Assembly: GCA_014803435.1 (NCBI GenBank)
Contig: JACYFD010000002.1
Location: 473,026 to 537,025 of the forward strand
Length of the DNA stretch: 64,000 nt
Source: Cellulosimicrobium terreum
Lineage (GTDB): Bacteria > Actinomycetota > Actinomycetes > Actinomycetales > Cellulomonadaceae
Reading direction: 5' to 3'
Below the pieces are notes generated by a model. The model did not search any database and was not told the origin of the DNA. It saw nothing but the letters and a program-made list of their open reading frames with translations. This document shows positions 17,337-24,863 of the stretch, in pieces. The translations under genes were made by a program, and so were the position numbers. Position 1 is the first letter of the stretch. Each line of letters opens with the position of its first letter.

Positions 17337-18521
17337 CTATCTCGGCGGTGAGGGTGCCGCCCGACGGCGCGTGCCCAGCACCGCGTGCACGGCCAGCCCG
17401 GCGAGGACCGCCCAGAACGCGGCGCCGATCCCGACGACGACCACCCCGCTCGCCGCGACGAGGAACGTGACGACGGCCGCCTCGCGACCCCGCGGCTCGG
17501 CGACCGCCGCGACCAGCGCGCCGCCGAGCGTCCCCACGAGGGCGAGGCCCGCCGCCGCCTCGACGAGGCCGTCCGGCGCGGCGGCCACGAGGGACGCGAG
17601 CCCGGCGGACGCGACGGCCAGCACGAGGTAGGCCCACCCGGCGGTGTGCGCGGCCACCCAGCGGCGCCGGGGGTCGGGGTGGGCGTCCGGCCCGGCGGCG
17701 AGCGCGGCGCTGATCGCGGCGAGGTTGATCGCGTGCCCGCCCGCGGGCGCCCCGACGAGCGTGGCCAGGCCGGTGACCGTCATCGTCTCGCGCCACGGCA
17801 CGCGGTACCCGAACGACGCCATCACGGCGACGCCGGGGACGTTCTGCGACGCCATCGTCACGACGTACAGCGGGACGGCGAGGCCGACGACCGCCTGCCA
17901 GGACAGGGTGGGGGCGGTGAGGTCGACGCGCGGGACGGCGTCGGACCAGGCGAGCGTCCCGCCCGCCGCGGCCTCGACGGCGACGATCACGAGCGTCACG
18001 GCGAGCGCCGCGGGCGCGGCCCACCGCGGTGCGAGGCGCAGCAGCACGAGCCAGACGACCACGACGGGAGCGACGAGGAGCGGCAGGAGCACGAGCTCGC
18101 GCACCGGAGCGAGGCACAGCGTGAGCAGGACGCCGGCGAGCATGGCCTGGGCGATCGGCGTCGGGATGGAGCCGACGAGCGCGCCCAGGCGCGGCCACAG
18201 CGCGGTCAGGAGCACGAGCCCGCCGACGACGCAGAACGCCCCGACGGCGGCGGGCCACCCACCGGCGACCGCTCCTGTCGACACGAGGAGCGCGGCGCCC
18301 GGCGTCGACCAGGCGAGCGTGAGCGGGATGCGGTGGCGCCAGGTGAGCCACAGGATCCCGACGCCCTGCGTGACGCACAGCGCGAGCAGCCCGGACGCGG
18401 CCTGTGCGGGCGTCGCGCCGACGGCGCGGAGGCCGGCGAGGACGACGGCGAACGAGCTCGTGAACCCGACGAGCGCGGTGACGAGCCCCGCGAGCACGGG
18501 CTGGGTGCGGTCGGTGGTCAC
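17337..18521 (-). CDS. benzoate/H+ symporter BenE family transporter
   Basis: A 394-residue integral membrane protein with about 12 hydrophobic stretches, of the BenE family (benzoate:proton symport in Acinetobacter). Recognisable parts are GLVTALVGFTSSFAVVLAGLRAVGATPAQAASG at the start, the WSTPGAALL segment near residue 70, MASQNVPGVAVMASFGY near 224 and GGHAINLAAISAA near 262. The start is GTG. It follows the PrsW-like gene by 13 bp on the same strand, so the two are probably cotranscribed. Benzoate is the family substrate; no aromatic catabolism genes are in the window, so the true substrate is open. Confidence 0.88.
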   Translation of the reverse strand: MTTDRTQPVLAGLVTALVGFTSSFAVVLAGLRAVGATPAQAASGLLALCVTQGVGILWLTWRHRIPLTLAWSTPGAALLVSTGAVAGGWPAAVGAFCVVGGLVLLTALWPRLGALVGSIPTPIAQAMLAGVLLTLCLAPVRELVLLPLLVAPVVVVWLVLLRLAPRWAAPAALAVTLVIVAVEAAAGGTLAWSDAVPRVDLTAPTLSWQAVVGLAVPLYVVTMASQNVPGVAVMASFGYRVPWRETMTVTGLATLVGAPAGGHAINLAAISAALAAGPDAHPDPRRRWVAAHTAGWAYLVLAVASAGLASLVAAAPDGLVEAAAGLALVGTLGGALVAAVAEPRGREAAVVTFLVAASGVVVVGIGAAFWAVLAGLAVHAVLGTRRRAAPSPPR

Positions 18522-18534
18522 GGGTCGGGTGCCT

Positions 18535-19791
18535 CTACCAGCCGGTCGACGATCCCGGGTGCGGGGCGCCGGGGATCATGGCGTCGCTCGGCCCGGGGGA
18601 CTGTGGGACGCGTGCGAGGAACGCGCGGCGCGCGACGTCCATGAGGTGGAGGAGCGCCTGGCGCCGGGCCTCGACCTCTCCGGGTCCCGTGGCGCCGCGG
18701 GCCACGCGGTCGTGCAGGAGCGCGAGCTCGGTGGCGGCCTGCTGGTAGTCCCGCATGGCCCGCGCGGCGCCCGCCCCGCCCGACCGCTGCGCCCAGGCGC
18801 GCGCCTGGCCCCGCGCCTTGAGGGTCGACAGCATCGTGAGGTCGGCGGGGGTCACGAGCCCGGTCGGCAGGTAGCGGCCGAGCTGATGGGAGATCGTGGC
18901 GACGGTCCGACGACGGTCGCGGACCAGGAGCACGATGATCGTCGCGAGGACGCCCATCCCGACGAGGTAGGCGAACCCGAGCGCGAGGTACCCGAACCCG
19001 GTGGACCCGTTCCACAGGGCGTGCAGCGCCATGGCGCCGAGGAGTCCGCCGAGCGGTGCGAGGACGCGGCGGGCGGACCCGCGGGGGCTGATCGCCGCGG
19101 CGGCGACGCCGATCCCCGTGAGCGCGGTGCACAGCGGGTGCAGGAGCGGCGTGACGAGCGCGCGGAGCACGAAGGTGCCGGCCAGCGTGCCCGTGAGCCC
19201 GGCGGTGACGAAGTACGTGACGTTCTCGACCGCGGCGAAGCCGAGCGCGACCATCGCGGCGTAGATCACGCCGTCGGTCCAGCCGTTGATCTCGTGGCGG
19301 CGGAACCACAGCATCCCGAACAGCACGGCGCCCTTGAGCAGCTCCTCGACGACGGGGGCGCCGAAGCTGGCCACGACGTACCACCCGACCTCCTCGCCGA
19401 ACGCGGGCGCGGCCACGTACCGCAGCCCGGCCGTGTTGAGGAGCATGGCGAACAGGGTCGCGATGCCCGCGCCCCACAGGAACGCGACGACGAGCGAGAC
19501 GGGCGGCTCCGGCTCGAGGCGGTCCAGCCACAGGACGACCGGGATCCAGACCCCCAGCGGGAGGAGGGCGAGCAGCAGGCCGACGCCGAAGGGCGCGATC
19601 CCGGCCGCGGCCGTGATGGCCAGGGCCGCGATGAGGCACAGGCTCGCGACGACGATCGTGACGATCACGCCGACGGGCGCGCGTCCCGGCGGTCGTCCGT
19701 CCAGGATCGCTCGCGGGTCGAGCGGTGCGGTCGGCGACGGCACGTGCGCGGTGCGCGGGTCGGGGAAGGTCACCGTGCGGATCGTACGCAC
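18535..19791 (-). CDS. PrsW family intramembrane metalloprotease
   Basis: A 418-residue membrane protein of the PrsW/M82 (CAAX-like) family. In Bacillus PrsW makes the first cut in the anti-sigma factor RsiW. About eight hydrophobic helices span residues 40-300. Family motifs are GAPVVEELLKGAVLF (about residues 144-158, the glutamate pair), AVENVTYF near 190 and ALHALWN near 258. The last 120 residues are soluble and rich in Arg and Ala. The ATG is used; a GTG six codons later is possible. It leads a two-gene unit with BenE. Its substrate is not known; the window holds one membrane-tethered sigma/anti-sigma protein about 32 kb away that could in principle be one. Confidence 0.85.
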   Translation of the reverse strand: MRTIRTVTFPDPRTAHVPSPTAPLDPRAILDGRPPGRAPVGVIVTIVVASLCLIAALAITAAAGIAPFGVGLLLALLPLGVWIPVVLWLDRLEPEPPVSLVVAFLWGAGIATLFAMLLNTAGLRYVAAPAFGEEVGWYVVASFGAPVVEELLKGAVLFGMLWFRRHEINGWTDGVIYAAMVALGFAAVENVTYFVTAGLTGTLAGTFVLRALVTPLLHPLCTALTGIGVAAAAISPRGSARRVLAPLGGLLGAMALHALWNGSTGFGYLALGFAYLVGMGVLATIIVLLVRDRRRTVATISHQLGRYLPTGLVTPADLTMLSTLKARGQARAWAQRSGGAGAARAMRDYQQAATELALLHDRVARGATGPGEVEARRQALLHLMDVARRAFLARVPQSPGPSDAMIPGAPHPGSSTGW

Positions 19792-19854
19792 TCCGGCCCG
19801 CGCGGGACCAGACCATCCACGGTCGGCGTGCGGGTCGCTCCGGGCGCGGTCGGC

Positions 19855-20274
19855 TCAGGCGGCGACGTCGTACGCGGTGCGGTTCGGTCCCCGGCGGCGC
19901 ACGGTCGCGTCGGCGGGGACGATCGCGTCGGCCGGGACGCGCGCCCCGGGCTCGACCCGCACGCGCGGGCCGACGCGGGCGCCGCTGCCGACGCGGGCGC
20001 GGTCGCCCACAGCCGTCTCGGGGCCGAGGTGGACGTTGTCGCCCACGTGCACGTCGCGGCCGAGGGCGACGTCGTGGTCCAGCCAGCTGCCCGTGCCGAC
20101 GCGCGAGCCGCTGCCGATGCGGGCGCCGGCCTCGACGTAGGAGCCCGCCCCGACGGGCACGGACTCGGGGACGTGGGCGTGCGGCGACACGAGCCCGTCA
20201 CCGGTGTGACGGACGTAGTGGTCGATCTGTCCGAGGTCGTTCTCGACCTGGACGCGGCGTGCGAGGCGCACCAT
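19855..20274 (-). CDS. hexapeptide-repeat (left-handed beta-helix) protein
   Basis: A 139-residue protein built almost wholly of hexapeptide repeats: VPVGAGSYVEAGARIGSG and VGSGARVGPRVRVEPGAR are typical coils. Such folds occur in acyltransferases, gamma-carbonic anhydrases and nucleotidyltransferase tails. No catalytic His or metal triad typical of a known subgroup is clear, so the function is left open. The start is placed at the ATG giving MVRLARRVQ, preceded closely by GAGGAGG; an upstream in-frame ATG adds 18 residues. It stands alone between the LacI regulator and the PrsW gene, all on the minus strand. Confidence 0.65.
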   Translation of the reverse strand: MVRLARRVQVENDLGQIDHYVRHTGDGLVSPHAHVPESVPVGAGSYVEAGARIGSGSRVGTGSWLDHDVALGRDVHVGDNVHLGPETAVGDRARVGSGARVGPRVRVEPGARVPADAIVPADATVRRRGPNRTAYDVAA

Positions 20275-20386
20275 GGGCCTCCTCGAGGTGGGAGAGTGCC
20301 GGGACGTGCCGGCCCGTTCGCGTGACATAACGACGAGTGGGCGTGAGAGATTCCCGACGCGACGCGACGCGCGGGCCGTGGTCGGC

Positions 20387-21388
20387 TCAGACCCGGCGCG
20401 TGCTGCCCCGCACGACGAGCTCGGTCGGCAGGCGCAGGTGCGGGTCCCGCACCCGCCCTTCCACGAGGTCGACGACCAGGCGCAGCGCCTCCGCGCCCAT
20501 CTGGTGGATCGGCTGGCTCACGGTGGTCAGGGAGGGTTCGGTGAGCGCGGACTCGGGCACGTTGTCGAACCCGACGACCGAGACGTCGTCGGGCACGCGC
20601 AGGCCGAGCTCGCGCGCGACCTCCATCGTCCGGATCGCCGAGAGGTCGTTGGCGGCGAAGACGGCGGTGGGCCGGTCGGCGAGGGAGAGGAGCTCGTGCG
20701 CGGGGGAGTCGGCGAGGTCCGGGCGGTACCCGCCGACGCGCAGGAGGGCCGGGTCGACCGTGATCCCGGCGGCCGCGAGCGCCTCGCGGTACCCCTGCTC
20801 GCGCAGCCGCGCGGACTCGAGGTCCGGGCGTCCGCCGAGGAAGGCGATGCGGCGGTGCCCGAGCCCGACGAGGTGCTCGGTCGCGGCGCGTGCGCCCGCG
20901 AGGTTGTCGGAGTCCACGGTCGGGGCGCCCGAGAGCCCGCGGTGCGGGTCGACGGCGACCACGGGGATCGAGTCGTTGGGCGCGACGACGGTCGGTGTCA
21001 CGATGATGGCGCCGTCGATGAGCGTGCCCGCGAGCCGGGAGAGGTACCGCTTCTCCCAGCCGACGCGGTCGTCGCGGCGCAGGCCGCCCGAGTAGGCCAT
21101 CAGCTCGTAGCCCGTCTCCTCGACCGCCTCGGAGATGCCCTTGAGGAGCTCGGTGGAGAACGGCTCGAACTCGGCGACGAGGATGCCGATGACGTTGGTG
21201 CGGCGGCTGCGCAGGCTGCGCGCCACGATCGAGGACTCGTAGCCGAGCTCGGCGATGACCTCGTTCACGTGCGCCGACGTCTGGGGTGCGACGCCGTACC
21301 GCTCGTTGATCACCTTGGAGACGGTGGCCACGGAGACGCCGGCGGAGCGCGCGACGTCGCCGATGGTCACTCTCCCGGACGGTCGCAT
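20387..21388 (-). CDS. LacI family transcriptional regulator of the adjacent sugar operon
   Basis: A 333-residue LacI/GalR repressor. Residues 6-55 form the helix-turn-helix and hinge (VTIGDVARSAGVSVATVSKVI, then AELGYESSIVARSLR), residues 62-330 the periplasmic-binding-protein-like effector domain (NVIGILVAEFEPFSTELLKG, VVGFDNVPESALTEPSLTTV). It is divergent from the ABC sugar importer and GH3 genes, the arrangement of CebR/BxlR-type regulators that are released by the imported disaccharide. The putative operator lies in the shared intergenic region. Start is the ATG of MRPSGRVTIGD. Effector not known; cellobiose or xylobiose are reasonable from the operon content. Confidence 0.92.
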   Translation of the reverse strand: MRPSGRVTIGDVARSAGVSVATVSKVINERYGVAPQTSAHVNEVIAELGYESSIVARSLRSRRTNVIGILVAEFEPFSTELLKGISEAVEETGYELMAYSGGLRRDDRVGWEKRYLSRLAGTLIDGAIIVTPTVVAPNDSIPVVAVDPHRGLSGAPTVDSDNLAGARAATEHLVGLGHRRIAFLGGRPDLESARLREQGYREALAAAGITVDPALLRVGGYRPDLADSPAHELLSLADRPTAVFAANDLSAIRTMEVARELGLRVPDDVSVVGFDNVPESALTEPSLTTVSQPIHQMGAEALRLVVDLVEGRVRDPHLRLPTELVVRGSTRRV

Positions 21389-21451
21389 GGGACGACCCTA
21401 GCGCCTGCCGTCCGCTGTCGGACGCGGGAGCGCCGCGGCGTGGCGCTTGTT

Positions 21452-21467
21452 TCGAAAACGTTATCGA
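21452..21467. promoter_or_regulatory. LacI-type operator between regulator and sugar ABC operon
   Basis: TCGAAAACGTTATCGA is a 16-bp palindrome with a single mismatched pair and the central CG typical of LacI-family operators, lying 7 bp before a TTGACA -35 box. It differs from the TGGGAGCGCTCCCA site of CebR/CelR. The CGTT(N6)AACG overlap to its right may be a second half-site pair. Confidence 0.7.
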
Positions 21468-21473
21468 CAACGA

Positions 21474-21503
21474 TTGACACGCGCCCGTCGAACCTGCCAG
21501 TGT
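21474..21503 (+). promoter_or_regulatory. promoter of the sugar ABC-GH3 operon
   Basis: TTGACA followed after 18 bp by CAGTGT. The -35 box is perfect, the -10 weak, consistent with a regulated promoter repressed from the adjacent palindrome. Confidence 0.5.
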
Positions 21504-21590
21504 CAGGACATCCGCTGCCGACGACGCGCAGTGGCCGGATCCCCGGCGGTGCAGGTCACCCTGCCGCCTACTCGACGAAGAGGACGGACC

Positions 21591-22877
21591 ATGAAGGCAC
21601 GGAAGCTCCTGGCGGCCACTGCCGCCACGATCATCGGCGGGCTCGCGCTGAGCGCCTGCAGCGGTGGTGACGAGGGCGGGTCGGACGACGGCTCCGCCTC
21701 GATGACGTTCTGGCACAACTCCACGACCGGCCCCGGCAAGGCGTACTGGGAGGACACGGTCGCCGCGTTCGAGGATGCCAACCCCGGCGTCACGATCGAG
21801 ATCCAGGCCATCCAGAACGAGGACATGGACGGCAAGCTCCAGACCGCCCTCAACTCCGGCGACGCACCCGACATCTTCATGGCGCGCGGCGGCGGCAAGC
21901 TCGCCGACGTCGTCGAGGCCGGGCAGGTCAAGGACCTGACGGACCTCGTCGACCCCGACGTCGAGTCGGCCGTCGGCGGTGCGCTGAGCGCCATGACCGT
22001 GGACGACAAGGTCTACGGCGTGCCGGTCTCGATCCTCCCGGGCGGCCTCTTCTACGGCGCGGACCTGTTCGAGCAGGCCGGCGTCACGGGCACCCCCGAG
22101 ACCGTCGCGGACCTCGAGTCGGTGAACGACCAGCTCAAGGCCGCCGACGTGGCACCGATCGCGCTCGGCGCGAAGGACGCGTGGCCCGCCGCGCACTGGT
22201 ACTACTTCTTCGCCCTGCGGTACTGCTCGCAGGACACCATGAACGAGGCCGCCGAGACCCGCACGTTCGACGCGCCGTGCTGGACCGAGGCGGGCGAGGC
22301 GCTCGCCGACTTCGCCGCGACCGAGCCGTTCAACGACGGCTTCCTCACCACGTCGGCCCAGCAGGGCGCCGGCTCGTCGGCCGGCCTGGTCGCCAACCAC
22401 CAGGCGGCGATGGAGCTCATGGGCGCGTGGGACCCCGGTGTCATCGCCTCGCTCACGCCCGACGAGCAGCCGCTGCCCGACCTGCAGTGGTTCCCCTTCC
22501 CCGCCGTCGAGGGCGGCGAGGGCGAGCCCGGCGCGATGATGGGCGGCGTCGACGGGTACTCCTGCTCGGTCGACGCGCCGGACGCGTGCGCCGACTTCCT
22601 CAACTTCGCGCTGTCGAAGGAGTCGCAGGAGGCGTACGCCGACGCGTTCCAGACGCTCCCGGCCAGCACCGAGGCGCAGTCCGTCGTGACCGACCCGGCG
22701 CTCGTGTCGATCCTCGAGGCGTACAACGAGGCGCCGTACGTGTCCGTCTGGCTCGACACGCTGTACGGGCAGAACATCGGCAACGCGCTCAACACGGCCG
22801 TGGTCAACCTGCTCGCCGGTCAGGGCACCGCCGCGGACATCGTCTCGGCCGTGAACGACGCGGCCGCCAAGGAGTAG
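21591..22877 (+). CDS. sugar ABC transporter substrate-binding lipoprotein
   Basis: A 428-residue family-1 (MalE-like) solute-binding protein anchored outside the membrane. The signal peptide ends in the lipobox LSAC with Cys23, followed by an acidic Gly-rich linker. The mature part shows TFWHNSTTGPGKAYW, the hinge-region NSGDAPDIFMARGGG near residue 90 and the late GGVDGYSC segment. It delivers an oligosaccharide to the two permeases encoded next. The ATG is preceded by GAGGACGG; an upstream frame starting 48 codons earlier lacks a signal peptide. The ATPase is not in this operon, so a shared MsiK-type ATPase elsewhere is expected, as known for actinobacterial sugar importers. Confidence 0.93.
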   Translation: MKARKLLAATAATIIGGLALSACSGGDEGGSDDGSASMTFWHNSTTGPGKAYWEDTVAAFEDANPGVTIEIQAIQNEDMDGKLQTALNSGDAPDIFMARGGGKLADVVEAGQVKDLTDLVDPDVESAVGGALSAMTVDDKVYGVPVSILPGGLFYGADLFEQAGVTGTPETVADLESVNDQLKAADVAPIALGAKDAWPAAHWYYFFALRYCSQDTMNEAAETRTFDAPCWTEAGEALADFAATEPFNDGFLTTSAQQGAGSSAGLVANHQAAMELMGAWDPGVIASLTPDEQPLPDLQWFPFPAVEGGEGEPGAMMGGVDGYSCSVDAPDACADFLNFALSKESQEAYADAFQTLPASTEAQSVVTDPALVSILEAYNEAPYVSVWLDTLYGQNIGNALNTAVVNLLAGQGTAADIVSAVNDAAAKE

Positions 22878-22885
22878 CCGGCGCC

Positions 22886-23935
22886 ATGACCGTGTCCCAC
22901 GGCGTGCCCCACGGTACGTCCCAGGAGGCAGCCGCGCCGACCGCGACGACGCCCGTGGACCTGGCAGGGCCCGGGGGTGGTGCGGACGCACCGCCCCCGG
23001 CCCTGACCGGGCGGCCCCGGCGCCGCCGGCACGGGCGCTGGGGGAAGCGCGCCGAGATCGCGGTCCTCGCGGGCCCGGCCCTCGTCGTCTTCCTCGCGTT
23101 CGTCATCATCCCCGTGCTGATGGCCGCGTACTACGGCTTCTTCAAGTGGAAGGGCTTCGGCCCGCCCACCGAGTTCGTCGGGCTGCAGAACTACGTCGTC
23201 ATCTTCCAGGACCCCGAGTTCATGGCGGCGCTGGGGCACAACGCGTTCATCGTCGTCATGTCGCTCGTCCTGCAGGGCCCGGTCGCGATCACCGTCGCGC
23301 TCATGCTCAACCGGCGCATCCGGGGTCGCTCGCTCATCCGGGTGCTCGTGTTCGTGCCGTACGTGGTGTCCGAGGTGATCGTCGGGACGGGCTTCAGCCT
23401 CATGCTCGCGACCAACGGCGCGGTGAACGACCTGCTCGCCAAGATCGGGCTGGACGCGCTCGCGGTGGACTGGCTCGCGGACCCGTCGTGGGCGATCTGG
23501 ACGCTGATGTTCATCATCACGTGGAAGTACATCGGCTTCGCCGTGATCCTGTTCCTCGCCGGGCTGCAGGGCATCCCGGACGAGCTGTCGGAGGCCTCCG
23601 CGATCGACGGCGCCTCGTACTGGCAGACCCAGCGCCACATCACGCTCCCGCTGCTCGGCCCGACGCTGCGCATCTGGGCGTTCCTGTCGATCATCGGGTC
23701 GCTGCAGCTGTTCGACCTCGTCTACATCATCTGGGGCCAGTACGTGGCCTCGACGGCGGGCACCTCGACGATGGCGACCTACATGGTCGCGAACGGGCGC
23801 AACGCGGGGAACTTCGGGTTCGGCAGCGCCGTCGCGGTCGTGCTGTTCCTCATCTCGCTCGTCATCGCCCTGGTCTACCAGCGGTTCGTCCTGCGCCGAG
23901 ACACCGAGGGCGCGCTCACCGAAGGGAAGAAGTGA
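22886..23935 (+). CDS. sugar ABC transporter permease (MalF-like)
   Basis: A 349-residue permease with six predicted transmembrane helices after a 50-residue Pro/Arg-rich cytoplasmic lead. The EAA loop that contacts the ATPase is ELSEASAIDGASYWQTQRHITLPLL, near residue 235. Belongs to the family-1 carbohydrate uptake importers. Starts 8 bp after the binding-protein stop and overlaps the next permease by TGATG. The longer frame upstream is a shadow of the binding-protein gene. Confidence 0.93.
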   Translation: MTVSHGVPHGTSQEAAAPTATTPVDLAGPGGGADAPPPALTGRPRRRRHGRWGKRAEIAVLAGPALVVFLAFVIIPVLMAAYYGFFKWKGFGPPTEFVGLQNYVVIFQDPEFMAALGHNAFIVVMSLVLQGPVAITVALMLNRRIRGRSLIRVLVFVPYVVSEVIVGTGFSLMLATNGAVNDLLAKIGLDALAVDWLADPSWAIWTLMFIITWKYIGFAVILFLAGLQGIPDELSEASAIDGASYWQTQRHITLPLLGPTLRIWAFLSIIGSLQLFDLVYIIWGQYVASTAGTSTMATYMVANGRNAGNFGFGSAVAVVLFLISLVIALVYQRFVLRRDTEGALTEGKK

Positions 23936-24837
23936 TGGCCACCGTCACCGCCGCACCGGTCCCCGGCCGTGCCCCCGGGACCCGGGCGACCCCGGAGGGC
24001 CGGCGGCGGCAGGGCTCCGGGATCGGCCGGGGCGGACCGCTCACCTACGTCGTGGCGTACCTGCTCGTCGGCGTGTGCCTCGCGCCCATCGCATACATCG
24101 TGACCGGCGGGTTCCGCACCAACGCGCAGATCACCTCCGACCCGTCGGGCCTGCCCTCGCCCTGGCAGCTGGAGAACTACGGGGACGTCCTCGCGAGCTC
24201 CATCTTCTGGCGACAGCTCGGCAACTCGGTCGTCGCGGGCCTGCTCACGACGATCGGCGTGGTGGTCCTCGGCCTCATGGCGAGCTACGTGCTCGCGCGC
24301 TACTCGTTCTTCGGGCGGGGCGCCATGTACTCGCTGTTCGCGGCGGGGCTGATGTTCCCCATCACGGTCGCGATCACGCCGCTGTACATCATGATCCGCA
24401 CGCTCGGGCTCATGAACAGCGTCGGCGGTCTCGTGCTGCCGCAGATCGCGTTCGCCCTCCCGACCACGGTGATCATCCTCGTGCCGTTCCTGCGCGCGAT
24501 CCCGCGCGAGCTCGAGGAGGCCGCGTCGATCGACGGCGCCGGACGCCTCGGGTTCTTCTTCCGCATGGTGGTCCCGCTGTCCCTGCCAGGCGTCATCACG
24601 GTCGGCATCCTCGCGTTCGTCGCGAGCTGGAACAGCTACCTGCTGCCCCTGTTCATCCTCAACGACGAGACGTCGTACACCCTGCCGCTCGGGGTCCAGT
24701 CGTTCGCGTCCCAGTACTCCGTGGACACCGCCAAGGTGCTCGCCTTCACGTCCCTCTCCATGATCCCCGCGCTCGTCTTCTTCTCGTTGTTCGAGCGACG
24801 CATCGTCGGCGGCCTCTCAGGCGCCGTCAAGGGCTGA
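23935..24837 (+). CDS. sugar ABC transporter permease (MalG-like)
   Basis: A 300-residue permease with six predicted helices. The EAA motif is ELEEAASIDGAGRLGFFFRM, near residue 187, and the C-terminus has FSLFERRIVGGLSGAVKG, typical of MalG/LacG-type subunits. It pairs with the preceding MalF-like subunit, with which it overlaps by one base. Its substrate is set by the binding protein upstream and the glycosidase downstream. Confidence 0.93.
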   Translation: MATVTAAPVPGRAPGTRATPEGRRRQGSGIGRGGPLTYVVAYLLVGVCLAPIAYIVTGGFRTNAQITSDPSGLPSPWQLENYGDVLASSIFWRQLGNSVVAGLLTTIGVVVLGLMASYVLARYSFFGRGAMYSLFAAGLMFPITVAITPLYIMIRTLGLMNSVGGLVLPQIAFALPTTVIILVPFLRAIPRELEEAASIDGAGRLGFFFRMVVPLSLPGVITVGILAFVASWNSYLLPLFILNDETSYTLPLGVQSFASQYSVDTAKVLAFTSLSMIPALVFFSLFERRIVGGLSGAVKG

Positions 24838-24863
24838 CCCGCACCATCGAAGGAGGTCGGCCA

